Shown here: positions 26,546-35,138 of the stretch, one piece after another
Layout of the letters: each line of letters opens with the position of its first letter
Numbering within the stretch: the stretch's first letter is position 1
NCBI RefSeq assembly: GCF_900089835.1
Contig: NZ_OANU01000002.1
Coordinates: 124,001 to 188,000, forward strand
Length of the DNA: 64,000 bases
Reading direction: 5' to 3'
Origin: Vibrio thalassae
Lineage (GTDB): Bacteria; Pseudomonadota; Gammaproteobacteria; Enterobacterales; Vibrionaceae
Notes under the pieces: model-generated
Databases searched by the model: none
What the model saw: only the letters and a program-made list of their open reading frames with translations
What the model was told of the DNA's origin: nothing
Made by a program: the position numbers and the translations under genes

Positions 26546-26638
26546 TTAAGCGTTGAAAGGCTGGGCGGCATCAGGGTGAGAGATGATCGCAAAAGTTCTA
26601 CGCTTAGAAACTTGTTGCTGAAATTGAGGATTTGACAT
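26546..26638 (-). pseudogene. prfC: 5' end of prfC (release factor 3), cut by the ICE at attL
   Basis: ATG 26638 begins a frame reading M-S-N-P-Q-F..., then VSKRRTFAIISHPDA, which is the start of Vibrio RF3 up to the P-loop (native sequence continues GKTT). After codon 24 the frame continues with ICE-derived AQPFNA and a stop at 26546. Identity with prfC stops at about 26566, which marks the attL crossover. SXT/R391 ICEs insert in the 5' end of prfC and supply a new N-terminal coding end and promoter on their other side, so RF3 is probably still made from the far end of the element. Confidence 0.93.
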
Positions 26639-26961
26639 GAATCTCGATCTTCTTGGTTTGTGGAATAGTGAGTGAGAGTAATAGGCTCAGCCACTACTCG
26701 AAGGCGTCGAAAAAATAATGGGCGCTATTTTCACCGATCTAGCTTGGATTCTCAATCACTAGTTTCCCTCTCGTTTCTAGATGTCGCTCTTTTGACGTAA
26801 CTTACTTGCTGCACTCAGGTAACAACGAGTTACACACTGCTCAAGCTGCAAAGCTTTCCATATACTTTTCCCATCATTAGCGCGTCGATAACTCAACGCA
26901 TTTTACTGAGATTATCGTTACCACGCTGGGGCCAAAAGGCCATCAACTTGAGGAACATACG
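26639..26961. other. Intergenic region upstream of prfC' and the MFS gene
   Basis: This region should hold the native prfC promoter (minus) and the promoter of the MFS gene (plus). No further gene or strong repeat is visible. Confidence 0.5.
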
Positions 26962-28143
26962 ATGAAAACATTCAAACCTTGGTACATCGCACAGATGTCA
27001 AATGGTGTTGTACAGTGGGCAGGTATTGCTTTGTTGTTGACACCTCTAATCATTGAAAGAACAGGTAGTGGCGCACTTATGGGCAGTGTGATGTCCTTGA
27101 TTGGTCTTTTTGGCATTAGCGCACCTTTTGTCGGTTGGCTCGCGGATAAATACCGTATTCATCGCCAGATGCAAAAAGTCGCGTTGTTCTCTCATTTGCT
27201 CTCGCTCATTTTGCTCTATTTCGCCCAAACTAATGCCTACGTCTATCTTCTGGTCGGATTGACTATTGGCATTGGTACCGTATCCCAACTGGTATTAAAT
27301 CCCACGTTTGTACTCAACTCGCTACCCGAGAAATCACAAGCACAGGGACTCAGCCGATTGTTTCAATGTCAGTTTTTAGGTGTTGTGATTGCTGGTGCTT
27401 TGTTAGGGACGGTCAGTTTGCTCGGCTGGAGTAGTGAACAAAAGCTGCTCATAATCATGGTGTTGGTGTGTGTTTCTATCATCAGTGTGTTTATTGCCCC
27501 TCCGCCAGCAATCCGCATCCCTGATACTGCGCAGCAGCATGATGACAGCAGCATCAACACCAATAAAAGCAGGCACACCACCATAGCATTTGTGCTGTTT
27601 CTTGCTACGGTATTTGTTTCTATGTTCACGACCAGTAACTTGATGGAAACGGGGCCTATCATCATTAAACAAGTGTTTAATGTTGATCTTGGGCATTCTG
27701 CATTTGGTCTTGCAGGCTCGGCCATATTAACAATGTTACTTCTAGAGCCAGCTGGTCGACTAGCCGCGAAAAGCAGCCCTTACTTGATTTGGATAGTGTC
27801 ACTTTGCTGCTATGCAGTGACCGCTATTGGCTTGTGGTTGGCGATGGGAAGTGATATCCCAAGCCTAGTACCGATTTTACTGATCGTGTTACTGATGCAA
27901 GCTATTTCTTGGTTCGATATGGTAATTCCTGCCATTGCCGAAGAGCTTAGTCCGAGCACGCCAGCGTTAACGCAAGGCATTCTCATGTTTGCGATGGCGA
28001 TTGGCTTTGGTGTAGGCACTTACATTGCTGGTCAATTGATTGATGTGGGAGGGTTTACTTCCGTTGTAAATTACTGCGCAGCCAGCATTATCATCACCTT
28101 ACTACTAGCTTTAGCAACGCTAATGTTCAAGACCAAGCGGTAA
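26962..28143 (+). CDS. MFS transporter, substrate unknown
   Basis: This 393-residue inner-membrane protein has about 12 hydrophobic helices. The MFS motif A between TM2 and TM3 is visible (GWLADKYRIHRQMQK, residues about 59-73). The two halves are separated by a polar loop near 185-205. ATG 26962 has GAGGAACA upstream. It stands alone, convergent with the outer-membrane gene and sharing a terminator hairpin with it. Substrate cannot be inferred; an efflux or sugar-exporter role is possible. Confidence 0.85.
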   Translation: MKTFKPWYIAQMSNGVVQWAGIALLLTPLIIERTGSGALMGSVMSLIGLFGISAPFVGWLADKYRIHRQMQKVALFSHLLSLILLYFAQTNAYVYLLVGLTIGIGTVSQLVLNPTFVLNSLPEKSQAQGLSRLFQCQFLGVVIAGALLGTVSLLGWSSEQKLLIIMVLVCVSIISVFIAPPPAIRIPDTAQQHDDSSINTNKSRHTTIAFVLFLATVFVSMFTTSNLMETGPIIIKQVFNVDLGHSAFGLAGSAILTMLLLEPAGRLAAKSSPYLIWIVSLCCYAVTAIGLWLAMGSDIPSLVPILLIVLLMQAISWFDMVIPAIAEELSPSTPALTQGILMFAMAIGFGVGTYIAGQLIDVGGFTSVVNYCAASIIITLLLALATLMFKTKR

Positions 28144-28161
28144 TCTCAAACTGAAAGTAAA

Positions 28162-28190
28162 GGGGCTGCCCGTTCATTCAGCCCCATTCG
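28162..28190 (-). terminator. Hairpin terminator between convergent genes
   Basis: GGGGCTG (28162-28168) pairs with CAGCCCC (28179-28185). The minus-strand side is followed by TTTACTTTC, so it best serves the outer-membrane gene, and it may stop MFS transcripts too. Confidence 0.6.
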
Positions 28191-28196
28191 GGTCGA

Positions 28197-29321
28197 TTAC
28201 AGCTGCCAAGCATGGCCGACGGTAATGTAATAAGCCCACTCTTCCGGGCCTTTCGCCACATCGACACCAGCTCGCATATTTAACTGTCTCGCGACCAAAT
28301 AGCGGAAACCGCCCCCCACTACATTTTGATATTTAGCGTCCGAGAAGCTATCACCTTCATCAAATGCTTTACCTGTTCCTGTGAAACCAACGAGTGACCA
28401 ACGAGGGGTAAGATCATAGCGCGCTTCAATTTCTACCAAGGCCATATCATCCCCCTGATAACGCATCGCAGGTATACCACGCATATTAATAAATGGGCGT
28501 GCATAGTAAGGCGCATCGTTAGTGACCGTTTGATAATCACCACGAAGACCAAGAATGAAATCGTTCGTTAATGGAGCAAAGTAATTGGCTTGGAAACGCC
28601 CTTTTTGGTAATCAGCATCACCACCAAAAGCGGTATTGTGAAAATCGATGCTTAATTTCGCTTTTATACCATCATTAGGAGTGAAAATGGTGTCTCGGCT
28701 GTCATACGTGACCTTTAGTTCAACACCAGCATCATTCATATCGTAATCCAAAGGAGGTATCCCTGGAATAATATTGCCAATATCAAAGGTACTTTGAGAC
28801 GAGAGAATCGAATACTTTGCCCCCACAAACCAATCGCTACCAGCCACTCGATAGTCAATATCTTGCATGAAATACAAACCGTCGATATTGAAATCGAAAG
28901 GGACATCGCCTTCATAATATTTTAGGTTGAAAGAGCCGTAAAATAGACCACCTTGATAGCGCCAAGTATCTTCCTGCCATGAACCAAAATGAAATGCCCC
29001 CGTTAGCCACGAGCCGTTTTCCGTTGCTGCTGCCGCGACAGCCGTAACACTCGGCGGCAATCCGACCATTTCATCTGGGTTCTCTTTACGCAACTGTTTA
29101 CGTTTTTCTGATTCATGGAAGAACAGCAATGCCGCTCCGCCACCAGCGCCCACTGCCGGGTCAGTAATAATAATTGGCACAGGCATAAACCCAACCGCAT
29201 TATCCAGCACCCATTTACTGGCATCAAACATGCCATCTTTAGGATCGAGAAATTGTTCCATTGCAGAGACAGAAGATGTCGCTGCCATACCACTTATTAA
29301 CAAAATTGGTAGCTTCTTCAT
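28197..29321 (-). CDS. BamA/Omp85-like outer-membrane protein
   Basis: The start is set at ATG 29321, with GGAAGAA before it and a clear signal peptide after it (MKKLPILLISGMAATSSVSA). The mature protein has no POTRA repeats. It begins with a short plug-like region and then a run of amphipathic beta strands of the Omp85/surface-antigen barrel. The FINMRGIPAMRYQG segment near residue 283 corresponds to the (V/I)RG(F/Y) motif of that family. The last residues (HAWQL) are a short barrel end. The role is unknown; a POTRA-less Omp85 barrel could be a lipase-linked or metal-related porin. Confidence 0.75.
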   Translation of the reverse strand: MKKLPILLISGMAATSSVSAMEQFLDPKDGMFDASKWVLDNAVGFMPVPIIITDPAVGAGGGAALLFFHESEKRKQLRKENPDEMVGLPPSVTAVAAAATENGSWLTGAFHFGSWQEDTWRYQGGLFYGSFNLKYYEGDVPFDFNIDGLYFMQDIDYRVAGSDWFVGAKYSILSSQSTFDIGNIIPGIPPLDYDMNDAGVELKVTYDSRDTIFTPNDGIKAKLSIDFHNTAFGGDADYQKGRFQANYFAPLTNDFILGLRGDYQTVTNDAPYYARPFINMRGIPAMRYQGDDMALVEIEARYDLTPRWSLVGFTGTGKAFDEGDSFSDAKYQNVVGGGFRYLVARQLNMRAGVDVAKGPEEWAYYITVGHAWQL

Positions 29322-29634
29322 AATTCTTCCTTGAACATAACGCAAATCGATCCACCAAAACTATGGAAGACTTGCTAGTCATTTGCGTTAGCAATTATCC
29401 AACTAAATACACATTATTTCAAAAACTTCCTACTACCACGCTAGGATAAGACGCTATCTATTAAGGAACTTCGGACTTGCCCTACAGTTCAATGCTTTCT
29501 ATACAAGCACTAAAAGATTTCATGCTACCCTTAATTAACGTCAATAAGCCTTCGCAAATAGTGAACTCATTACTATTTTTGGCTGTCCTAAAGTGGCAAA
29601 ATGTCCAGATCCTACGATAAGAGAGTGAACTACG
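29322..29634. other. Divergent promoter region
   Basis: This 313-bp gap separates the outer-membrane gene (minus) and the TPR gene (plus). I see AT-rich stretches that could hold promoters but no gene, repeat or terminator. Confidence 0.4.
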
Positions 29635-31248
29635 GTGTCAGAACAAGCTCCATTAGATATTCGAATAGAAGAGAATCAAACTCGCGTGAAAGAACAGCTG
29701 AATCGCATCCTTTCCAGTAAAGCGTTTGATCAAAGTCCAAAAATGAAAGAGCTCTTGTCTTTTGTTGTTGAGCAAACGTTAATTGGTAATGGTGATCGCC
29801 TAAAACAATTTACTATCGCGACAGAAGTATTTGCTAGAGATGCCGATTTTGATCACCAAGCGGATCCTATTGTTCGAATTCAAGCAGGACGAGTTCGTCG
29901 GACGCTTGAAACCTACTACCTTACCGAAGGCATCAATGACCCTATCGTTTTATCGATTCCCAAAGGTCGATATAGCCCATTGTTCACTCCGCAAGCTCCT
30001 CAAGCTACAAGGCAAACTGCGTCCTTAGCTCAATTAGCTCGTGAGACTCAAAAATCTCTCAGTCCTACACTTACGGTATTACCCTTCCTCTCGCTCTCAG
30101 ACGATCCTGAAAAACGTTTCTTTGCAGAAGGTTTTGGCGAAGAATTGGCAACCGAACTTGCTCGCTTTGATATGCTTAAGGTCGTTTCAATGCACGCACT
30201 CGGAGACACTAGCATTGATCCGAGAACATCTGCCGATGTCAAAGGGTTGGGCGAGAGACTCGGTGTCTCGTTTATCACCTCTGGTACTATGCAAGCACTT
30301 GGCAATAAAGTAAGAATTTATGCCAAACTTTATCGGACGGACTCCGGGGAGCAAGTTTGGGCAGAAAAATACACTTGCGATTTAGCTACCGATGACCTGT
30401 TCTCCGTTCAAGACGATATTATTGCCGAGGTAGTGGCTGAGTTGGCTTCTAGTTTTGGGATTATTCATCGCGAGATCTACCAAAGTAGCAACCAGAAAAA
30501 GATCGAACACCTCTCCACCTATGAAGCTACGCTGCGCTATCGTCACTACCTGATGACACTCTCTGAGGACACTCACCAACAAGCCACACAAGCGCTATTA
30601 AGCGCGGTACAAAACGAACCAGATGTCGCCTTACTGCACGCTATGCTTGCCGTTCTCTATTTTGACGCTGATATGTTGGGCCTGAATACGGTTGAGAGTG
30701 CTGTAGATACGGCGCTTAACTATGCGAAACGCGCCATCGAGTTAGAGCCAACCAACCAAGAATCACAGATCGCCATGTTAATGGCGCATCAAGTAAATGG
30801 TGACGTTAATGGCGTTATCGAGACCGTCGATAAAGTGATCGCAATAAACCCTAATGCTGCGTATCAAATCGGTTTATCAGGTTGGGCATTATGTATGGCA
30901 AGTGAGTTCGAACGTGGACTGAAACTGATCCAAGACTCCAAAGCGTTGAACCCATTTAAGCCACCTTGGTTTTCTGTGGCTTCGATCATCCATAAAATTA
31001 TGCTTGATGATTTTGATGGTGCAGACAAAGCTATTAGCCAATTATCACTTCGTCGCGTCTTTTGGATCCCGATGCTCAAAGCGGTCATCCAAGTATATAA
31101 GGGAGAGTTCAAACAGGCTCAAGCTAGCTATAAAGAAATGCTACAGATGCAACCGAACTTCGAAAACAATGAAGAACACTATCTCAGTGCTTATATTGCA
31201 AGCTCGGACATTAAGAACAAGTTACTCGACGCTTTAGCAAGATTGTAA
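29635..31248 (+). CDS. TPR protein with TolB-N/FlgO-like domain
   Basis: The gene starts with GTG at 29635. The 537-residue protein resembles the soluble, adenylate-cyclase-like TPR proteins. Its N-terminal conserved helical module (about 15-110, LNRILSSKAFDQSPKMKELLSFVVEQTL...IRIQAGRVRRTLETYY) is common to this group. A domain at about 140-275 (TVLPFLSLSDDPEKRFFAEGFGEELATELARFDMLKVVS...ITSGTMQALGNKVRIYAKLYRTDSGEQVWAEKY) is like that which binds nucleotides or partners in TolB-N/FlgO proteins. TPR-like helices follow from about 300 to the end. No cyclase catalytic domain or membrane helix is seen. The function is unknown, probably signalling or scaffolding. Confidence 0.7.
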   Translation: MSEQAPLDIRIEENQTRVKEQLNRILSSKAFDQSPKMKELLSFVVEQTLIGNGDRLKQFTIATEVFARDADFDHQADPIVRIQAGRVRRTLETYYLTEGINDPIVLSIPKGRYSPLFTPQAPQATRQTASLAQLARETQKSLSPTLTVLPFLSLSDDPEKRFFAEGFGEELATELARFDMLKVVSMHALGDTSIDPRTSADVKGLGERLGVSFITSGTMQALGNKVRIYAKLYRTDSGEQVWAEKYTCDLATDDLFSVQDDIIAEVVAELASSFGIIHREIYQSSNQKKIEHLSTYEATLRYRHYLMTLSEDTHQQATQALLSAVQNEPDVALLHAMLAVLYFDADMLGLNTVESAVDTALNYAKRAIELEPTNQESQIAMLMAHQVNGDVNGVIETVDKVIAINPNAAYQIGLSGWALCMASEFERGLKLIQDSKALNPFKPPWFSVASIIHKIMLDDFDGADKAISQLSLRRVFWIPMLKAVIQVYKGEFKQAQASYKEMLQMQPNFENNEEHYLSAYIASSDIKNKLLDALARL

Positions 31249-31271
31249 TCTACATTAGCACTGAAACTTAC

Positions 31272-31302
31272 CAAGAGAGCCCAATGGCTCTCTTGTCATT
31301 TT
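31272..31302 (+). terminator. Intrinsic terminator of the TPR gene
   Basis: CAAGAGAGCC (31272-31281), a 4-nt loop and GGCTCTCTTG (31286-31295) are followed by TCATTTT, 23 bp after the stop. Confidence 0.85.
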
Positions 31303-31307
31303 AGCCG

Positions 31308-31670
31308 TTAATCATAATCGTCATCATCGTACATTTCTTCTTCAAGAATCTCTTCCTCGACGATCTCTTCTTCAATGTACTCTTCTGCAATAATTTCATC
31401 TTCGACAACTACATCCGTTGCCATTTCACATGCGCCTTCATAATAAGAGCCATCAATGGCCCCGCCCACAGCACCTGCGCCCCCACCGATAACGGCACCC
31501 GTCTTTGCGCCTTCACCACCATCCACGATACCGCCGACAATCGCACCGGTAATGGCACCATCTACTGCACCAACAATAGTGCCTTCTGCCGTTTGGTCAC
31601 AATAATAAGCGTAACTATTTAAGCTGACCGTTACGATCAGCGCTAACAAGATTCGAATTCGTTTTAGCAT
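31308..31670 (-). CDS. Glycine-zipper protein with very acidic tail
   Basis: ATG 31670 is chosen (GGGAG upstream) over a TTG at 31682. The 120-residue protein has an N-terminal signal peptide (MLKRIRILLALIVTVSLNSYA). A glycine-zipper region runs from about 30 to 75 (GTIVGAVDGAITGAIVGGIVDGG...GAVIGGGAGAVGGAIDG), and a tail of about 35 residues is almost all Glu, Ile, Val, Asp and Tyr. Glycine zippers usually insert into or span membranes. The acidic tail might bind cations. It follows the SDR gene by 12 bp. No function is known. Confidence 0.7.
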   Translation of the reverse strand: MLKRIRILLALIVTVSLNSYAYYCDQTAEGTIVGAVDGAITGAIVGGIVDGGEGAKTGAVIGGGAGAVGGAIDGSYYEGACEMATDVVVEDEIIAEEYIEEEIVEEEILEEEMYDDDDYD

Positions 31671-31682
31671 ATTGACTCCCAA

Positions 31683-32450
31683 TTACTGCGCAAGCTGGTT
31701 GTAAGCTTCGATGCTCATGCCCACACTAAAACCGCCATCAACCCCGATGGACTGACCATTGACAAAGCTGCTGTCCTCAGAGGCAAGAAAATGCACTACA
31801 GCGGCCACTTCTTCAGGTTGAGCGATCCGCCCCATAGGAATAGAGCGTCGCTCCATCCGTAATTGAGGCTCTCCCCCTTTGGCATAAGCACGAGGGGTAT
31901 CCACCGATGTTGGACAAACAGCATTCACACGGATTTGCTTACTGCCTAGCTCCAACGCCGCCGTTTGGGTAATGCCCAGTACTGCCCACTTTGAACTAGC
32001 CAAAGCACCAAGATAAGGCACACCTTGTGTTCCTGACACAGACGCTATATTGATAATGCTGCTTCCTCTTGGCATATAAGGCACCGCATGCTTCATTGAT
32101 AGCGCCGTACCTAAAGCATTCACGGAAAAATTCGCTTCATATTCATCTTTTTTAGATTCCATAATGGTGCTGTAACCGTTGGTAGATCCTGCACAATTGA
32201 CCAACACGTCGATTTTGCCAAATCGCTCAAAAGTAATGGCCATCAACTCACTCAACGACAGTTCATCGGTCACATCAGCATGGATATACAAGGCATCTAA
32301 AGACTGTAAATCTTGGTCTAACGCATTGATGCCAGCGATAACTAATTTGGCTCCAGCGAGAACAAAGCGTCGCGCAATTGCCTCACCAATACCCGATATA
32401 CCACCAATAATGACGACAACTTTGTCTTTTAGCTCAAATGGCGCATTCAT
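31683..32450 (-). CDS. Short-chain dehydrogenase/reductase family protein lacking the catalytic Tyr
   Basis: ATG 32450 gives 255 residues with the usual SDR fold. The nucleotide-binding motif is GGISGIG (16-22), NCAG is at 85-88, and the catalytic-loop Ser (S137) and Lys (K154) are present. The invariant Tyr of the YxxxK motif is replaced by Leu (L150 in GALASSK), as the codon TTG shows directly. C-terminal motifs (NAVCPTSVDTP, EVAAVVHFLASEDSSFVNGQSIGVDGG) are otherwise normal. So this is either a pseudoenzyme or uses another residue such as Y146. It is probably co-transcribed with the glycine-zipper gene. Confidence 0.82.
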   Translation of the reverse strand: MNAPFELKDKVVVIIGGISGIGEAIARRFVLAGAKLVIAGINALDQDLQSLDALYIHADVTDELSLSELMAITFERFGKIDVLVNCAGSTNGYSTIMESKKDEYEANFSVNALGTALSMKHAVPYMPRGSSIINIASVSGTQGVPYLGALASSKWAVLGITQTAALELGSKQIRVNAVCPTSVDTPRAYAKGGEPQLRMERRSIPMGRIAQPEEVAAVVHFLASEDSSFVNGQSIGVDGGFSVGMSIEAYNQLAQ

Positions 32451-32591
32451 CGTGAGTCTTCTCCTCTCTGTTATGCTGGCTGGTAACACTCTCTTATCGG
32501 TAGTGATACGAAATCAGGGGGGGACTGTATCTTGATAGGCTAAGGTTGTGCAGTTAGTAACTGGAAACGATCCAGTAACACGAGAACTCAA

Positions 32592-32620
32592 CAAATAAAA
32601 TTAAGGCTTCCATGCCTTAA
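32592..32620 (-). terminator. Intrinsic terminator of the beta-barrel gene
   Basis: On the minus strand TTAAGGC-ATGGAA-GCCTTAA is followed by TTTTATTTG, 19 bp after the stop at 32639. Confidence 0.85.
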
Positions 32621-32638
32621 GGTCACAAAGTGGGCTGT

Positions 32639-33430
32639 TTAGAAGAACCAGGTCGCACCTAAGCGAATCTCTCGGTTGCCATCTAGATGCTTCATTCGAG
32701 ACTCACCAGCGGCTTTGATGAAGTGTTCAGAATAGGTCAGGTTACCCCAAATACTGCCATCCTCTGTTAGTGGGATTCCCCCTTCAAAATTTAACTCTAA
32801 AGATTGCTCGTTTTTACCTAGCGCGTTGTTATAGTTGGCATATTGAGGGTTGACGGTAAGGTAAGAGCCTTTCTCTGAGAGATAAAACGAGTTAAACCAA
32901 TTGGCTTGCCAACCACTCTCCGAGCGGCCGTTGTCATATTCGTTTCTCATGACGGCAAGATTCGGGTAAGAAACCCAGTTTTCAAATGGAGTGAGCACTT
33001 TCGCCACCGCACCAATTGCTGCGGTTTGCTCTGTTCCTGAGTTTTTAGCGACCCAGTTGGAACCGTAGCTAATGTAATCGAGCGAAAAGCCTATTTCAGA
33101 TAATACCTCAGAGCCGGTCGCATGAACTTGGAAGTAACGAGCTCGAATACGCGCTAACCCGAAGTCTTTTGATTTGCCTTCTCCCCCGTCCAGATTGGTT
33201 TGAAAGTCAGTTTCAAATTGCCCCAAATAGCCAATATCTTCGTTATAAGACCCTGCCATATTCAATTGCAGACGCGTCATGCCATCTTTGCCTTTCGCAC
33301 CCGAATCAACTTTGAGGTAGGTTTGAGGTCGTGTTACATCCGCAGGATCGTTGGTTTGCGTTTCGTCGGCGATGGCTTGAATACTTGCAACGCTTAGTAA
33401 AGTTGCCGACAGTACAGAGACGTGTTTCAT
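32639..33430 (-). CDS. Small outer-membrane beta-barrel protein, function unknown
   Basis: The 263-residue protein has a signal peptide (MKHVSVLSATLLSVASIQAIA). Alternating amphipathic strands continue to the C-terminal Phe (IRLGATWFF), the classic signature for outer-membrane insertion. It is the size of a 10- to 12-stranded barrel. Related Vibrio proteins exist beside prfC, but I cannot name a substrate. It is a single-gene unit with its own terminator. Confidence 0.7.
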   Translation of the reverse strand: MKHVSVLSATLLSVASIQAIADETQTNDPADVTRPQTYLKVDSGAKGKDGMTRLQLNMAGSYNEDIGYLGQFETDFQTNLDGGEGKSKDFGLARIRARYFQVHATGSEVLSEIGFSLDYISYGSNWVAKNSGTEQTAAIGAVAKVLTPFENWVSYPNLAVMRNEYDNGRSESGWQANWFNSFYLSEKGSYLTVNPQYANYNNALGKNEQSLELNFEGGIPLTEDGSIWGNLTYSEHFIKAAGESRMKHLDGNREIRLGATWFF

Positions 33431-33544
33431 TTTCTATTCCTATTGTTATCAATAACTAATAGGAAGTATGAGGAATTGTTATTTTTATCGAAGTAACTAC
33501 GGGTAATGTAACCTATAAACAGAGTTGTTAGGTTGAGCGCAAAA

Positions 33545-33573
33545 TAAAAGGGGCAGCCAATAGGTGCCCCTTT
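33545..33573 (-). terminator. Intrinsic terminator after rimI
   Basis: On the minus strand AAAGGGGCA pairs with TGCCCCTTTT around a 9-nt loop (33547-33573), followed by TATTTT, 18 bp past the rimI stop. Confidence 0.85.
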
Positions 33574-33591
33574 ATTGAGTGAGTAGAATGA

Positions 33592-34050
33592 TTAATTAGA
33601 GAACAGAAAGTAGTAACTCATGATGACCGCGTCCTCTCTGCCCTGCTCTGTCGGATAATAATCACGACGTCTATCGACTTCGTTAAATCCTTCAGCAAGA
33701 TACAAAGACACAGCGGCTTGGTTACTCTCTCTAACTTCCAACCATGCACTCTCTGCTTGACGACTTTCACACTGTTCTAGGAAATGGTTCAACAACGCTT
33801 TACCATAACCTTTGCCCTGCTCACTTGGCGCAACTGCGATATTCAGTAGCGATACCTCACCCACGATATTCTGCGCATAAAAATAACCCACCACATGCTC
33901 ATCGACCAAAAGAACGCAATTGAATGCACCACGTCCATTAAGTTCATTGATCATGGAAGCTTTCCAAGGGTGTGAGTGAGCCTGATTTTCTATAGATAAC
34001 ACCGCATCAAGATGTTCGGTGTCCATAGTTGTAAATGCAAAGTTAGCCAT
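33592..34050 (-). CDS. rimI: RimI, ribosomal protein S18-alanine N-acetyltransferase
   Basis: This GNAT enzyme acetylates the N-terminus of S18. The start is ATG 34050, overlapping the holD stop by 8 bp as in other gammaproteobacteria; a longer frame from 34098 duplicates holD coding sequence. The 152-residue protein has the acetyl-CoA loop VAPSEQGKGYGKALL (about 73-87) and the motif WLEVRESNQAAVSLYLAEGF. In many enterics and vibrios holD-rimI lies close to prfC, which agrees with the ICE site. Confidence 0.92.
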   Translation of the reverse strand: MANFAFTTMDTEHLDAVLSIENQAHSHPWKASMINELNGRGAFNCVLLVDEHVVGYFYAQNIVGEVSLLNIAVAPSEQGKGYGKALLNHFLEQCESRQAESAWLEVRESNQAAVSLYLAEGFNEVDRRRDYYPTEQGREDAVIMSYYFLFSN

Positions 34051-34474
34051 AGGCGCGGATCTGATTCCAAAGTGCACGTCTTTCCATGTCATTACCATTA
34101 ATATTGGTCAAATGAGGAGAAACGAGTTTTTTCGGGGGAGGACTCAACTGATACTGCTGTGTCAGTTGCGTGAAACGTTCTATTGCTTTGTCATCGCCAG
34201 CAAACCAAATCCACTCAGGAATATGTTCACCGTCGAGAAGAAGCAATTGCTCTGGTGAAATGTGCAGCGTGTCTGTCAGTTCCAATGTCATCGCTTTAAG
34301 AATCTTTTGGTAGAACAAAGCACTGTCATCTATTGGTTTTACTGAAGATACAAACAGCAATCGACAATCAACTCGAAGAGACAACAAAGCTTGGCTACGG
34401 ACAGGAATACGCTCTGGATGTATGAGTTCCCAGGTTTGAACGCCCATTAATTGTAGTTTTATGCTGTCTTGCAT
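34043..34474 (-). CDS. holD: HolD, DNA polymerase III psi subunit
   Basis: The psi subunit bridges the clamp loader and chi-SSB. The 143-residue protein shows the conserved N-terminal LQLMGVQTWELIHPERI segment (clamp-loader binding) and a C-terminal WNQIRAYG. It is the first gene of the holD-rimI operon, overlapping rimI by 8 bp. Confidence 0.9.
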   Translation of the reverse strand: MQDSIKLQLMGVQTWELIHPERIPVRSQALLSLRVDCRLLFVSSVKPIDDSALFYQKILKAMTLELTDTLHISPEQLLLLDGEHIPEWIWFAGDDKAIERFTQLTQQYQLSPPPKKLVSPHLTNINGNDMERRALWNQIRAYG

Positions 34475-34568
34475 GATTGATTCGCGCCAAGTATTTCACC
34501 GTCATAATGACGCGCAGTTTAGCAGAGCTCGAATTGATTACCAAGATATCAGCATACTGGTCAAAATA

Positions 34569-34600
34569 AAGCCTAGCAGTGATAACACTAAACTAGGCTT
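34569..34600 (-). terminator. Intrinsic terminator after the GNAT gene
   Basis: AAGCCTAG (34569-34576) and CTAGGCTT (34593-34600) pair, and the minus strand continues TATTTTG. It closes the ubiT-GNAT transcript. Confidence 0.75.
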
Positions 34601-34622
34601 AAAGCATCAATCTAGATAGTGA

Positions 34623-35138
34623 TTACAAACCGTTAAACTCGGGGCAGTATTCCACCAAGCCTTTACGACCTGCCAATTGCTCGGCAACGGAGTATTCTGT
34701 CAGCGAGCGCACTTGAAAAGCGCCTGGTGGCACTTCCCATTGACAGTGGAGTCCGTAATCAGCCGCCGGTTTAAATTGGAATCGTCCGTAATATTGAGGG
34801 TCCCCAAGTACCACACAAGCTGGGTAACCGAATTCTGGCAATGTGCTGAATGCTTCTTCAACTAATGCGGCGGCGATACCTTTACCTTGATACGCTTTAG
34901 CCACGGCTAGTGGTGCTAAGCCCTGCCAAGACAGGTCATCACCTTCAATAGTGACAGGAGAGAACAGTAGGTGCCCCACCACTTCGCCTTCGTCAGTGCA
35001 AGCGACCAAAGACAGCGTTAAATGACCATTTTCTCGCAATGTCATGACTAAATCGGCTTCAGCTTCGGTCTCAAATACCGATTTTAGTAGTCGATCAATA
35101 GCGAGTATATCCGCCGGAGCTTCAGTTCGAATAAGCAT
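34623..35138 (-). CDS. yhbS: GNAT N-acetyltransferase, YhbS-like
   Basis: The 171-residue protein has the GNAT acetyl-CoA motif LAVAKAYQGKGIAAALVEEAF (about 77-97) and YhbS-like ends (LGDPQYYGRFQFKPAADYGL, GLVEYCPEF). The start overlaps the end of ubiT by 17 bp. The yhbS-ubiT pair is conserved in enterics. The substrate is unknown. Confidence 0.85.
   Translation of the reverse strand: MLIRTEAPADILAIDRLLKSVFETEAEADLVMTLRENGHLTLSLVACTDEGEVVGHLLFSPVTIEGDDLSWQGLAPLAVAKAYQGKGIAAALVEEAFSTLPEFGYPACVVLGDPQYYGRFQFKPAADYGLHCQWEVPPGAFQVRSLTEYSVAEQLAGRKGLVEYCPEFNGL

Larger units (their letters stand above)
1..26566. mobile_element. SXT/R391-family ICE, left (int-proximal) part
   Basis: The gene order traD-traI, variable cargo, rumA-rumB, mobI, oriT region, ParM-like gene, small gene, tyrosine integrase and xis matches the int-proximal arm of SXT/R391 ICEs, which integrate in the 5' end of prfC. 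The right boundary is visible. On the minus strand prfC codons 1-24 end at about 26567, after which the reading frame diverges to a stop. The other end of the element, with the rest of prfC, lies outside the window to the left. No antibiotic-resistance genes are seen here, and rumB, which is interrupted by the resistance region in SXT itself, is intact. Confidence 0.93.

Noticed and set aside
1..26566. Insertion sequences or transposase genes in the ICE arm
   Set aside because: No transposase-like protein or IS ends were found in the cargo region.
26443..26694. An 83-codon minus-strand frame over the attL region
   Set aside because: It is in a different frame from the prfC start and has no ribosome-binding site. 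The prfC' frame explains the sequence better.
29635..31248. Adenylate cyclase
   Set aside because: Only the accessory TPR and TolB-N-like modules are present; no class III catalytic domain is encoded.
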